Positions 35,066 to 42,817 of a stretch of 64,000 nucleotides of DNA are shown one piece after another. The stretch is from Mesorhizobium sp. C432A (lineage in GTDB: Bacteria > Pseudomonadota > Alphaproteobacteria > Rhizobiales > Rhizobiaceae), in contig NZ_CP100470.1 of assembly GCF_030323145.1 (NCBI RefSeq), positions 5,807,001-5,871,000 of the forward strand, given 5' to 3'. The notes under the pieces were generated by a model. It did no database searches. It worked only from the letters and a program-made list of their open reading frames with translations, and was not told the DNA's origin. The translations under genes were made by a program, and so were the position numbers. Position 1 is the stretch's first letter. The number at the start of each line of letters is the position of its first letter.

Positions 35066-35341
35066 CTACTTTCCGCAATGGTGATCGTTGACCTTGTTCA
35101 GCGCATTCGCGTCCGGCCCGACCCGGTCGTAAGAGCACGGGCCGGCCGCCGTGGTGATCAGCATTTTGTCATAGTAGCGCGGGCCGCCGAACAGGGCGTA
35201 GATGAGGTCGCGATGGGCGGGGACGTAGCGTTCGGGTTCTGGCTGACGATGGCGATGCTTGTCCTTGGCGACAGCCGCTGTGGACAGGCTGCAGCCGACA
35301 GCGAGAGCGAGCATGCAGGTCACAAAGATCTTGGTGGTCAT
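35066..35341 (-). CDS. small exported protein of unknown function
   Basis: From the ATG at 35341 (AAGGG 9 nt upstream) it encodes 91 residues. Residues 1-25 form a signal peptide ending TAAVA with a Cys at 17; the mature part is His/Arg-rich (KDKHRHRQPEPER) and has RDLIYALFGGPRYYD and two further Cys near GPCSYD and HHCGK. I do not recognise the family. A longer frame that reads on upstream overlaps the LysR gene and is not credible. It lies between the FRP-like and LysR genes, all on the minus strand. Confidence 0.65.
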   Translation of the reverse strand: MTTKIFVTCMLALAVGCSLSTAAVAKDKHRHRQPEPERYVPAHRDLIYALFGGPRYYDKMLITTAAGPCSYDRVGPDANALNKVNDHHCGK

Positions 35342-35436
35342 CGGCAGTACCCTTCTGACGGTTCGGAATCGCAGCATATCCAAAAGCGCCTGCCGAACAA
35401 AGGTTCCCTCGCCGGCATTGCCGGCCGGTGCCGAAA

Positions 35437-36348
35437 TCAGCCCGCACTGCGCGCGCGCCGCCGTTCGGCTGCAACCAGGAGGTCGACGAAAGCGCGCACC
35501 TTGGCCGGCCTGAAGCGCGCCGGCGGGAAGACGGCATGGATGCCACCGGACGGCAAGGTCCAGTCCGCGAACACCCGCACCAGCCGGCCGCGCGCAATGT
35601 CGTCGGCGACACTGTAATCCGGAAAGATGCCGAGGCCGATGCCGGCCAGCACGCAGGACAGAACGCCCGGTGTCTTGTCGCAACTGACGACAGGATTGAG
35701 TTCGGCCAGCACCGTTTCCGTGCCCCTCGAGAACAGCCATTGGCCCACCCCGCGCAACTGGGCGTTGCCGACCCAGGGCAGCGACTTCGCCTGCCTGGGC
35801 CCGGCATTCCCAGGCAGCATCTCGGCCAGTTCCGGGCTGGCGACAACGAATTGCTGCAGGCTGCCCAGCCGCCGTGCCAGATTGCTGGAATCGGCCAGCC
35901 AGCCGACGCGGATGCCAAGATCGATCTGCTCGTCGACCAGGTTGCTGACCGCATCGTCGAAGATCGTCTCGACCCGCATTTTCGGGTATTTTCTGATGTA
36001 GGCGGCGATGGTCGGCGCCACCACCTTCTCGCCATAATCGAGCGGCGCCGTCAGCCGCAGCGTCCCCGTCGGCTGCGCCGCTCGCTGCGAAATGTCGCCA
36101 TAGGCTGCCTCCGCCTCGCGCAGGATGATCGCGGTCCGGTCATAGAACAGACGACCCTCTTCGGTCGCCGTCACGCGCCGGGTCGTGCGCCGCAGCAGCG
36201 TTGCACCGAGCTCTTCTTCGAGCTTGCCGACCTGATGGCTGACCACAGCCTTGGCAACGTCGAGACGGTCGGCAGCGGCCGTGAACGAGCCGGTCTCCAC
36301 CACCGTGGCGAAGTAGACAAGCCGATTGAGATTGAGGAGTTCGGTCAC
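35437..36348 (-). CDS. LysR-family transcriptional regulator
   Basis: I choose the GTG at 36348 (protein MTELLNLNRLVYFATV), giving 303 residues. The longer ATG at 36399 would put a palindromic operator candidate inside the gene. The N-terminal helix-turn-helix reads ETGSFTAAADRLDVAKAVVSHQVGKLEEELG; the effector domain follows with PTGTLRLTAP. It is divergent from the DsbA-like gene, so it likely controls that gene and perhaps the reductase downstream. LysR proteins of this CrgA-like subgroup often regulate oxidative or aromatic stress genes; the signal is unknown here. Confidence 0.88.
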   Translation of the reverse strand: MTELLNLNRLVYFATVVETGSFTAAADRLDVAKAVVSHQVGKLEEELGATLLRRTTRRVTATEEGRLFYDRTAIILREAEAAYGDISQRAAQPTGTLRLTAPLDYGEKVVAPTIAAYIRKYPKMRVETIFDDAVSNLVDEQIDLGIRVGWLADSSNLARRLGSLQQFVVASPELAEMLPGNAGPRQAKSLPWVGNAQLRGVGQWLFSRGTETVLAELNPVVSCDKTPGVLSCVLAGIGLGIFPDYSVADDIARGRLVRVFADWTLPSGGIHAVFPPARFRPAKVRAFVDLLVAAERRRARSAG

Positions 36349-36359
36349 AGGCCGCTCAT

Positions 36360-36378
36360 TGTCTGATTTTATCGGACA
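36360..36378. promoter_or_regulatory. candidate LysR operator between divergent genes
   Basis: TGTCTGAT-TTT-ATCGGACA is an inverted repeat with 7 of 8 arm positions matching, of the T-N11-A type bound by LysR proteins. It lies in the 102-bp space between the LysR GTG start and the DsbA-like ATG. Confidence 0.6.
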
Positions 36379-36450
36379 GTTTGTATGATTGATCGCCATT
36401 TTTCGCAAGCGGTCCAGCTGTCATCTATCGGGCAACAGAATGAGGCCGCC

Positions 36451-37089
36451 ATGACCAATGCAACCCTAACCTATCTTTTCGACCCGCTCTGCGGCTGGTG
36501 CTATGGCGCCACGCCGATGCTGGATCGACTGGCCGCCGGCGGGACCGCGCTCCAACTGCTGCCGGTGGGGCTTTTCTCCGGTGCCGGCGCGCGGCCGCTG
36601 GATGCAGGTTTTGCCGCCCACGCCTGGGACAATGACCAGCGCATCGCGCGGCTGAGCGGACAGCGCTTCAGCCAGGCCTATCTCGACAATGTGCTCAATG
36701 TCAGCGGCACCTTGCTCGATTCTTCCGCTGCCGCCATGGGCATCAACGCCGCCGGGCTGGACGACTGGCGCCAGGAACTTGCGGCACTGAAGGCGATCCA
36801 GCATGCGCGCTATGTCGACGGCCGCGATATTGTGACGGTTGACGGCGTCGCCGCGGTACTGACCGACGCCGGCATGAGCGACGCGGCAAAGCTCTTGAAA
36901 GCGCCGACGCAGCCGTTTCTGGCGAAGCATCACGACCTGGTCAGCCGCGGGCGGATGTTGTTCCAGCGGCTGCATGCCAATGGCGTTCCCGCGCTGGCGG
37001 TGATCGGCCAAACGGCGCCGCGCCTGATCGGCGCCAACGCGCTGTTCGGCAGCTACGACAATCTCGTCGCTCACATCGAGGCGGCGTAG
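36451..37089 (+). CDS. DsbA-family thioredoxin-fold protein
   Basis: The ATG at 36451 with GAGG upstream gives 212 residues and no signal peptide. The thioredoxin-fold active site is CGWC in FDPLCGWCYGATPM, and the C-terminal cis-Pro segment is GVPALAVIG. Cytosolic DsbA/FrnE-like proteins act as thiol oxidoreductases or glutathione-dependent isomerases. The gene is divergent from the LysR gene, and an NAD(P)-binding reductase follows 52 nt downstream, suggesting a small redox-response operon. Confidence 0.85.
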   Translation: MTNATLTYLFDPLCGWCYGATPMLDRLAAGGTALQLLPVGLFSGAGARPLDAGFAAHAWDNDQRIARLSGQRFSQAYLDNVLNVSGTLLDSSAAAMGINAAGLDDWRQELAALKAIQHARYVDGRDIVTVDGVAAVLTDAGMSDAAKLLKAPTQPFLAKHHDLVSRGRMLFQRLHANGVPALAVIGQTAPRLIGANALFGSYDNLVAHIEAA

Positions 37090-37094
37090 TCCCA

Positions 37095-37125
37095 GAAATT
37101 CTCCCCAGATGAAATTCTCCCCAGA
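37095..37125 (+). repeat. 15-bp direct repeat before the reductase gene
   Basis: GAAATTCTCCCCAGA occurs twice with a 16-bp period, ending just before the AAAGGGA ribosome-binding site of the next gene. It looks like a small recent duplication in the leader. Confidence 0.9.
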
Positions 37126-37141
37126 CGAAAGGGACATCCCC

Positions 37142-37750
37142 ATGAAAATCGCACTTATCGGCGCGTCCGGCCAGGTCGGCTCCCGCCTGCTTAAGGAACT
37201 CTCCGATCGCGGGCACAGCATCACCGCCATTGCCCGGCATCCAGACAAGATCGCGGCACTTCCGGGCGTGACTGCCAAGAAGGGCGACCTCTTCGACAAG
37301 GATGGCCTTGCCGCCCTGATCAAGGGTCATGACGCGGTGATCTCCTCGGTTCATTTCCTCGACAGCGATCCCGATACGCTTATCGCAGCCGTGCGTGCTT
37401 CCGGCGTCAAACGCTACCTCGTCGTCGGCGGCGCCGGCAGCCTTGAGGTTGCGCCCGGCAAGCGCCTGGTCGACACGCCGACCTTCCCTGATATCTACAA
37501 GGCCGAGGCGCAGAAGGGCGCCGACTTCCTCGACACGCTGCGGACGGTCGACGATCTCGACTGGACCTTGCTGTCGCCTTCGGCGCTGTTCGTCGCCGGC
37601 GAGCGGACCGGCAAATACCGCATCGGCAAGGACACGCTGCTGACGTCCGACAAGGGCAGCAGCATTTCCTTCGAGGACTACGCCATCGTCATGGCCGACG
37701 AGATCGAAAAGCCGGCGCATATCAAGCAGCGCTTTACGGTCGGCTATTGA
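37142..37750 (+). CDS. NAD(P)-binding atypical SDR-family reductase
   Basis: From the ATG at 37142 (AAAGGGA upstream) it encodes 202 residues. The Rossmann motif IALIGASGQVGSRL is of the atypical SDR/NmrA-like kind, and VVGGAGSLEVAPG is typical of the YwnB-like subgroup. It lacks a classical YxxxK. Relatives reduce flavins or quinones or act as redox sensors. It follows the DsbA-like gene by 52 nt on the same strand and is probably co-transcribed. A stem-loop at 37771 follows it. Confidence 0.85.
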   Translation: MKIALIGASGQVGSRLLKELSDRGHSITAIARHPDKIAALPGVTAKKGDLFDKDGLAALIKGHDAVISSVHFLDSDPDTLIAAVRASGVKRYLVVGGAGSLEVAPGKRLVDTPTFPDIYKAEAQKGADFLDTLRTVDDLDWTLLSPSALFVAGERTGKYRIGKDTLLTSDKGSSISFEDYAIVMADEIEKPAHIKQRFTVGY

Positions 37751-37770
37751 GCGCACTTCTATTGACAGGT

Positions 37771-37792
37771 GGGCCACTCGACGGAGTGGCCC
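37771..37792 (+). terminator. terminator-like hairpin after the reductase gene
   Basis: GGGCCACTC and GAGTGGCCC make a 9-bp perfect stem with a 4-nt loop, 20 nt after the stop. There is no strong U-tract, so termination may be partial. Confidence 0.5.
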
Positions 37793-37810
37793 GCGTCGGT
37801 TCCTATCGAC

Positions 37811-37843
37811 GATAATGCCATCGGAGTCTCCGATGGCACTATC
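37811..37843. promoter_or_regulatory. inverted repeat upstream of the SDR gene
   Basis: TGCCATCGG and CCGATGGCA form 9-bp arms around AGTCT, extended after one mismatch by GATA/TATC. It lies about 75 bp before the SDR start and could be an operator or a second hairpin. Confidence 0.45.
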
Positions 37844-37917
37844 GCTTTCTTCCGTTTCCACGCCTGCCGCCGGCCTGCGAACTCTCGCCCGGAGCGGTTC
37901 AGGACAGGAACGGAAAC

Positions 37918-38655
37918 ATGGCAGACACAGACATCTCAAAATCGAAAATCGCTATCGTCGGCGGCAGCTCCGGAATGGGGCTCGCGTTGGCAAGGCGGTG
38001 CCTGGACTCAGGCGCCGAAGTCATCATCGTCGGCCGCAGTGAAGCCAGGCTCAAGCGTGCCGGCGAGGCGCTGCGGAACCATGCCGGTCTGAGCGCCATC
38101 GCGGCCGATATCGCCAGGGAGGATCAGGTCGCTGACCTGTTCAAGCGAATTGGCCGGCTCGACCATATCGTCAGCACCGCCGCCGATATCGAAGGCGCCT
38201 ATGAGTTATTGCCTGCGATCGACCTGAAGGCGGCGCAGAGAGTCGTCGAAAGCAAATTCTACGGGCCGCTGCTGCTCGCCAAGCATGGCGCGCCGCAGCT
38301 TTCGGCCAACGGCTCCATCACCTTCACCTCAGGCATTGCCGCCTACCGGCCGGCGGCGCGCGGCTCGGTCGTTGCCGCCGTCAACGCTGCGCTGGAAGGG
38401 TTGGTGCGGGCGCTGGCGGTCGAGCTGGCGCCGGTCCGTGTCAACGCCGTCTCGCCGGGCTGGGTCGACACGCCGATCTGGAGTTTTGTGGCCGGCGACA
38501 AGAAGGACGAGACGCTCGATGCAATGGCCAGGCGCCTGCCGGTCGGCCGCGTCGGACAGCCGGACGACATTGCCGATGCCGTCGCCTTTCTGATGGGCAA
38601 CGGTTTTACGACAGGGACGGTTCTGCATGTCGAGGGCGGTCACCGGCTGATCTGA
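37918..38655 (+). CDS. SDR-fold protein lacking the catalytic Tyr-Lys pair
   Basis: A 245-residue classical-SDR fold: cofactor loop VGGSSGMGLAL (14-24), VGRS, and NAVSPGWVDTP near 180. The active-site Ser is in FTSGIAAY (Ser138), but the positions 13 and 17 residues later that should be Tyr and Lys are Val151 and Val155 (GSVVAAVNAALEG). The usual hydride-transfer chemistry is therefore doubtful. The rest, including the C-terminal TGTVLHVEGGHRLI, is well conserved, so it is not decayed. Its 3' end overlaps the convergent LysR gene by 50 nt. Confidence 0.85.
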   Translation: MADTDISKSKIAIVGGSSGMGLALARRCLDSGAEVIIVGRSEARLKRAGEALRNHAGLSAIAADIAREDQVADLFKRIGRLDHIVSTAADIEGAYELLPAIDLKAAQRVVESKFYGPLLLAKHGAPQLSANGSITFTSGIAAYRPAARGSVVAAVNAALEGLVRALAVELAPVRVNAVSPGWVDTPIWSFVAGDKKDETLDAMARRLPVGRVGQPDDIADAVAFLMGNGFTTGTVLHVEGGHRLI

Positions 38656-39538
38656 GCGCAGCGAAATTCCTGGCCGCGGCCGCCAGCAGCAGTTTCGGCG
38701 CCGGCGGCTGAACCCGCCGGCGGCGCCAGATCAGGACCAGCGACGCCGTGCGGGCCGACCCCGGCCACGGCAATTCGACGATCTCGCCGCGATCGAGCGC
38801 GTCGGCAACGGCCAGCCGCTGCACCAGGCCCATGCCGACACCAGTCGCCACCAGGCCCGCAATGGCGCCGATGCTGCCGACTTCGGCGGCAAGTTCTGGC
38901 GCTGCCATCTCGGCAAAGGCAGTGTCGAACAGATGCCGGTAGACGCATCCGGTTTCCGTCACTACGAAACGCATCGCGGCGAGCGCGGCCAGGTCGCTCT
39001 GCCCCGATGCGGGCGCATGTTCGGGTGAGGCGACAAGGACCAGCGGCTCGGCCGATATCGTGCGCCGGGCCAGACGTTCGTCCAGACCGCCTTTGTCGAA
39101 ACAGAAGGCGACGTCGATCTCGCCTTCTTCGAGCTGCCGCAGCAGGGCATCGCTGCCGGCGATTTTGAGCCGCAGACCGATCTCCGGGTGGTCGCCTCGA
39201 AAGGCCGCCAGCCATTGCGGAAGTTTGACAGTGGCAATCGTCTCCAGCGCGCCGACCGTAACTGTTCCGGCGGTCATTCCCGTCGTTGCCTCGACGGCAA
39301 TACGCGCCTCCTCCGCCAGTTGCAGAATCTCTTCCGCATAGGGTTTCAGCGCGTCGCCGGCCGTCGTCAGGTCGAGGCCGTGGCGCGAGCGGATGAAGAG
39401 GACGACGCCAAGTTCGCTTTCCAGCGACTGGATCTGGTCGCTGACGCTCGACTGCGCCAGATGAACCTCCCGCGCTGCACGGGTGATATTACGGTGCCGC
39501 GCCACGGCGAGGAAGGTCTTGAGCAATCGTGGGTGCAT
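38606..39538 (-). CDS. LysR-family transcriptional regulator
   Basis: The ATG at 39538 (GGAA upstream) gives 310 residues; the frame before it runs through the promoter repeats. The helix-turn-helix region reads RNITRAAREVHLAQSSVSDQIQSLE and the effector domain starts GTVTVGALETIA. It is divergent from the DapA-family gene and separated by a 265-bp region with three 17-bp direct repeats. It probably controls that gene; its end overlaps the SDR gene on the other strand. Confidence 0.9.
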   Translation of the reverse strand: MHPRLLKTFLAVARHRNITRAAREVHLAQSSVSDQIQSLESELGVVLFIRSRHGLDLTTAGDALKPYAEEILQLAEEARIAVEATTGMTAGTVTVGALETIATVKLPQWLAAFRGDHPEIGLRLKIAGSDALLRQLEEGEIDVAFCFDKGGLDERLARRTISAEPLVLVASPEHAPASGQSDLAALAAMRFVVTETGCVYRHLFDTAFAEMAAPELAAEVGSIGAIAGLVATGVGMGLVQRLAVADALDRGEIVELPWPGSARTASLVLIWRRRRVQPPAPKLLLAAAARNFAALRSAGDRPRHAEPSLS

Positions 39539-39580
39539 GCCGTTTCCGGATCTGTCTCTGTTCGAAATTTCGGGCTTGGC

Positions 39581-39631
39581 TGGTCCACTTGCAACCCTGG
39601 TCCATTTGCAACCCCGGTCCATTTGCAACCC
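39581..39631. repeat. three tandem 17-bp repeats in the LysR/DapA promoter region
   Basis: TGGTCCATTTGCAACCC and two one-base variants lie head to tail at 39581, 39598 and 39615. Each contains the palindrome core TTGCAA. Position between divergent genes suggests a multi-site operator, for the LysR protein or another regulator. Confidence 0.85.
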
Positions 39632-39803
39632 ATTGACGCCGGCGTCATCTGGTTGCGGCAGACCGAAGGGCCAGAATTTCGCGGCAATGACCCGCAAGTT
39701 TTCCCACGGCCGGCGCGGTGGCCCAAGAGATCCGCCTCTGGCAGATCGCATCGTACGTATGCTCTATGCCAAGCTGATTTCCAGCACCGATGGAAGGACC
39801 GAC

Positions 39804-40718
39804 ATGACCCGCCCGCAAGGAACCATCGCCCCGATCCTGACACCGTTCGAAAATGACGGTCGGATTGCTCGTGACTTGTGGATCTCACACGCCAAATGGG
39901 TGCTGGGCCAGGGCGCGCATTTCCTGTCGCCGTTCGGCACCACGGGCGAGGCACTGTCGCTCTCACTCAATGAGCGCATGCAGGCGCTGGAATGGCTGAT
40001 CGAGGCCGGCATTTCGCCGGCGCGCATGATGCCCGGCACCGGCGTCACCGCACTCCCCGAAACCGTCGAACTGTCGAAGCACGCGGTCGGCCTCGGCTGC
40101 GCCGGCGTGATGGTGCTGCCATCATTCTTCTACACGGCCGCCGGGGATGAAGGCCAAGCACGCTACTACAGCGAGCTGATCGAACGGGTGGCCAACCCGG
40201 CGCTGAAGATGATTCTCTACCACATCCCGCAGAACTCCGGCGTGCCGGTAAGCCCTGCCCTGACCGCCCGGTTGAGCGCGGCGTTTCCAGAGACGGTCGT
40301 CGCCTACAAGGATAGCGCCGGCGACTGGAACAACACGGCGGCGGTGATTGCCGCCGCACCCGACGTCGCGGTGTTCCCCAGCTCGGAGGCGCAACTGACC
40401 AAGGGGCTCGCCAGTGGTGCTGCGGGCTGTATCTCCGCGACCGTCAATCTCAACGCTGCGGCCATCCGCGCCCTCTACGACGCGACGATCGCTGGCCAAG
40501 ACGTCACGGAAGCGGACGCCGCGATCAGGGCGTTCCGCAAGGTGATCCAGGATGCCGGCCTGATCCCGGCGATGAAGGCAGTGCTGGCGGTGCGCTCCGG
40601 CGACAAACGCTGGCTGAACCTGCGCGCCCCGCACCAGAATGCAACGCTGGAAAGCGGCAAGGCGCTGCTCACGGCGCTCGGTCCCGCAGCCGATCATATT
40701 GGCCGAGGTCACGCATGA
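39804..40718 (+). CDS. dihydrodipicolinate synthase (DapA) family protein
   Basis: The ATG at 39804 after GGAAGG gives 304 residues. The class I aldolase/lyase barrel has SPFGTTGEALSL, YHIPQNSGV (Tyr of the proton relay) and the Schiff-base Lys in VVAYKDSAGDW. The family includes DapA, N-acetylneuraminate lyase, and keto-deoxy sugar-acid dehydratases and aldolases. The SPFGTTGE variant and absence of other lysine genes point to a catabolic member rather than DapA. It is divergent from the LysR gene and appears monocistronic. Confidence 0.87.
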   Translation: MTRPQGTIAPILTPFENDGRIARDLWISHAKWVLGQGAHFLSPFGTTGEALSLSLNERMQALEWLIEAGISPARMMPGTGVTALPETVELSKHAVGLGCAGVMVLPSFFYTAAGDEGQARYYSELIERVANPALKMILYHIPQNSGVPVSPALTARLSAAFPETVVAYKDSAGDWNNTAAVIAAAPDVAVFPSSEAQLTKGLASGAAGCISATVNLNAAAIRALYDATIAGQDVTEADAAIRAFRKVIQDAGLIPAMKAVLAVRSGDKRWLNLRAPHQNATLESGKALLTALGPAADHIGRGHA

Positions 40719-40852
40719 TGGCGGTTGGCGCAACCCGCATGCTCGCATCTTTTCAATCGGCCTAAAGTGACGAGCCTGCCGCCTCTAACGCCGACACGGG
40801 CTTAGGCAGCCGCGGACGATCAGCCCCTTCCAGGCACAGTGCGATACCGCCA

Positions 40853-42817
40853 TTGGCCCTTGAACGGTCAAAATGGAGGCGTACCATCGCGGCATCTGAA
40901 ACTGAGTCTTCTTCATTCGTCTGGGCTAATGTCCGGACCGGATTGGATATTTCCTTGGCAAGGGACGCAACCAGCGGCGCGGCGAAGCGCGGCAAATCGT
41001 TTGCCCATGTGGCGGAGGCGTCCTGGGGCAAGGGCCTCAGCACGCTGCTGCGCATCGTGCGCATGACGCTGCGCCATCCCTGGCAGGTTGCGATCACCAT
41101 CGCCTCGACTTTCATCGCCGCGACGCTGCAGCTGTTCATCCCGCGCCTGCTGGGCCACGCCATCGACCAGGCGCAAGGCGTGATGGCTGGAGGCGGCGGC
41201 GCGGCGGCTGAGCAGGCGCTGTGGACGACGGCGATCACCTTGCTCGTCGTCAGCATCCTGCGCGGCCTCTTCACGATGGCGCAGAATTATTACGGCGAGG
41301 CCGTCGGCCACCGCACCGGCTATGAGCTGCGCCTAGCTTCCTACGAAAAGATCCAGCGGCTGAGCTTTTCCTTCCATGACCGGGTGCATACCGGCGACCT
41401 GATCACGCTTGGCCTGCTCGACCTCGACGGCGTGCGCATGTTCTTTTCCACCGGCATATTGCGCGTGGTGGTGCTCGGCGTGCTGATCGGCGTCGGCTCC
41501 TATCTCCTGATCAGCACCGATCTCGAGCTCGGGCTGCTCAGTCTGAGTTTCGTGCCGTTCGTCGCCTGGCGCTCCTCGGTCACACAGCTCAGGCTGCGCA
41601 GCACCTGGCTGACGCTGCAGGAGCGGCTGTCGGTGCTGAGCCGGGTGATGGACGAGAACCTCGGCGGAATCCGCGCCGTGCGCGCCTTTGCGGCGCAGCG
41701 GCATGAGCTGGAAAAATTCGACCGCGCCAAGAAGTCGGCGCTGGAGCTTGCCGACCAGCGCGTCGACATCCGCGTCTCCAACACCAGCGCCATGAATTTT
41801 TCCTTCCTGGCGGCCATGGGCCTGGTGCTGTGGTTCGGTGGCCAGAAGGTGATCGCGGGCCAGATCAGCGTCGGCACGCTGGCGCAGTTCCTCACCTTCA
41901 TGACCATCCTGCAGATGCCGGTGCGCCAGCTCGGGCTGATGGTCAACTCGTTCGCCCGCGCCTCGACCTGCGGCACAAGGCTGTTCGAGCTGCTCGACGC
42001 CGAACTTGACATCGAGGATGCGCCCGATGCCAAGGATCTCGTGGTCAGCGAAGGCGTGCTGCGCTTCGACAATGTCGGCTTCCGCTACGCGGGCGCCGGC
42101 GGCCGGCCGGCGCTGTCGGGCATTTCCTTCGAGGCCAGGTCCGGCGAGACCGTCGGCATTGTCGGCCCGCCGGGCAGCGGCAAGTCGACCATCGCGCATC
42201 TGATCCCGCGCTTCTACGATGTGAGGTCAGGCGCGATCACCATCGACGGGCAGGATATACGCGAGGTCACGCTGCAATCGCTGCGCAAGGCGGTCGGCGT
42301 CGTGCAGCAGGACGCTTTCCTGTTCACCACCTCGATCGAAAACAACATCGCCTATGGCAATCCGTGGGCGCGCGAGACCCGCATCGGGCAGGCGGCTGAA
42401 TACGCCCAGCTGCACAATTACATCATCGGGCTTCCGGCCGGCTACACCACGGTCGTGGGCGAGCGCGGGTCATCGCTTTCCGGGGGCCAGCGGCAGCGCC
42501 TGACCATCGCCCGCACCCTGATGCTGCGGCCTTCGGTGCTGGTCTTCGACGATTCCACCGCGGCTGTCGACGCCGGCACCGAGCAGCGAATCCGCACCGC
42601 GATGAAGCGCTTCGCCAAGGACCGCGTGACGCTGATCATCTCGCACCGGCTGAGTTCGCTGATGCATGCCGACCAGATCCTGTTCATCGAGAATGGCCGC
42701 ATCGCCGAGCGCGGCACGCACCAGGAATTGCTGGCGCTGGGTGGTCGCTACCGCGCGCTTTACGACCTGCAGCTGCGGCCGGACGACGATTTGCCGGTGG
42801 CGGTGGGAGCCGCATAA
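40853..42817 (+). CDS. ABC exporter half-transporter with degenerate ATPase site
   Basis: The frame reaches back to a TTG at 40853 (654 residues), but the true start is unclear: no good ribosome-binding site is visible, and TTG 40955 or GTG 41009 would fit as well. Six membrane helices (from WQVAITIASTFIAATLQLF) precede the nucleotide-binding domain with Walker A GPPGSGKST and a canonical LSGGQRQR signature. Walker B is VLVFDDSTAAVD: the catalytic Glu is replaced by Asp. That pattern marks the degenerate half of heterodimeric exporters. Its stop overlaps the ATG of the partner gene (TAATG). The substrate, perhaps a drug or lipid, is unknown. Confidence 0.88.
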   Translation: MALERSKWRRTIAASETESSSFVWANVRTGLDISLARDATSGAAKRGKSFAHVAEASWGKGLSTLLRIVRMTLRHPWQVAITIASTFIAATLQLFIPRLLGHAIDQAQGVMAGGGGAAAEQALWTTAITLLVVSILRGLFTMAQNYYGEAVGHRTGYELRLASYEKIQRLSFSFHDRVHTGDLITLGLLDLDGVRMFFSTGILRVVVLGVLIGVGSYLLISTDLELGLLSLSFVPFVAWRSSVTQLRLRSTWLTLQERLSVLSRVMDENLGGIRAVRAFAAQRHELEKFDRAKKSALELADQRVDIRVSNTSAMNFSFLAAMGLVLWFGGQKVIAGQISVGTLAQFLTFMTILQMPVRQLGLMVNSFARASTCGTRLFELLDAELDIEDAPDAKDLVVSEGVLRFDNVGFRYAGAGGRPALSGISFEARSGETVGIVGPPGSGKSTIAHLIPRFYDVRSGAITIDGQDIREVTLQSLRKAVGVVQQDAFLFTTSIENNIAYGNPWARETRIGQAAEYAQLHNYIIGLPAGYTTVVGERGSSLSGGQRQRLTIARTLMLRPSVLVFDDSTAAVDAGTEQRIRTAMKRFAKDRVTLIISHRLSSLMHADQILFIENGRIAERGTHQELLALGGRYRALYDLQLRPDDDLPVAVGAA

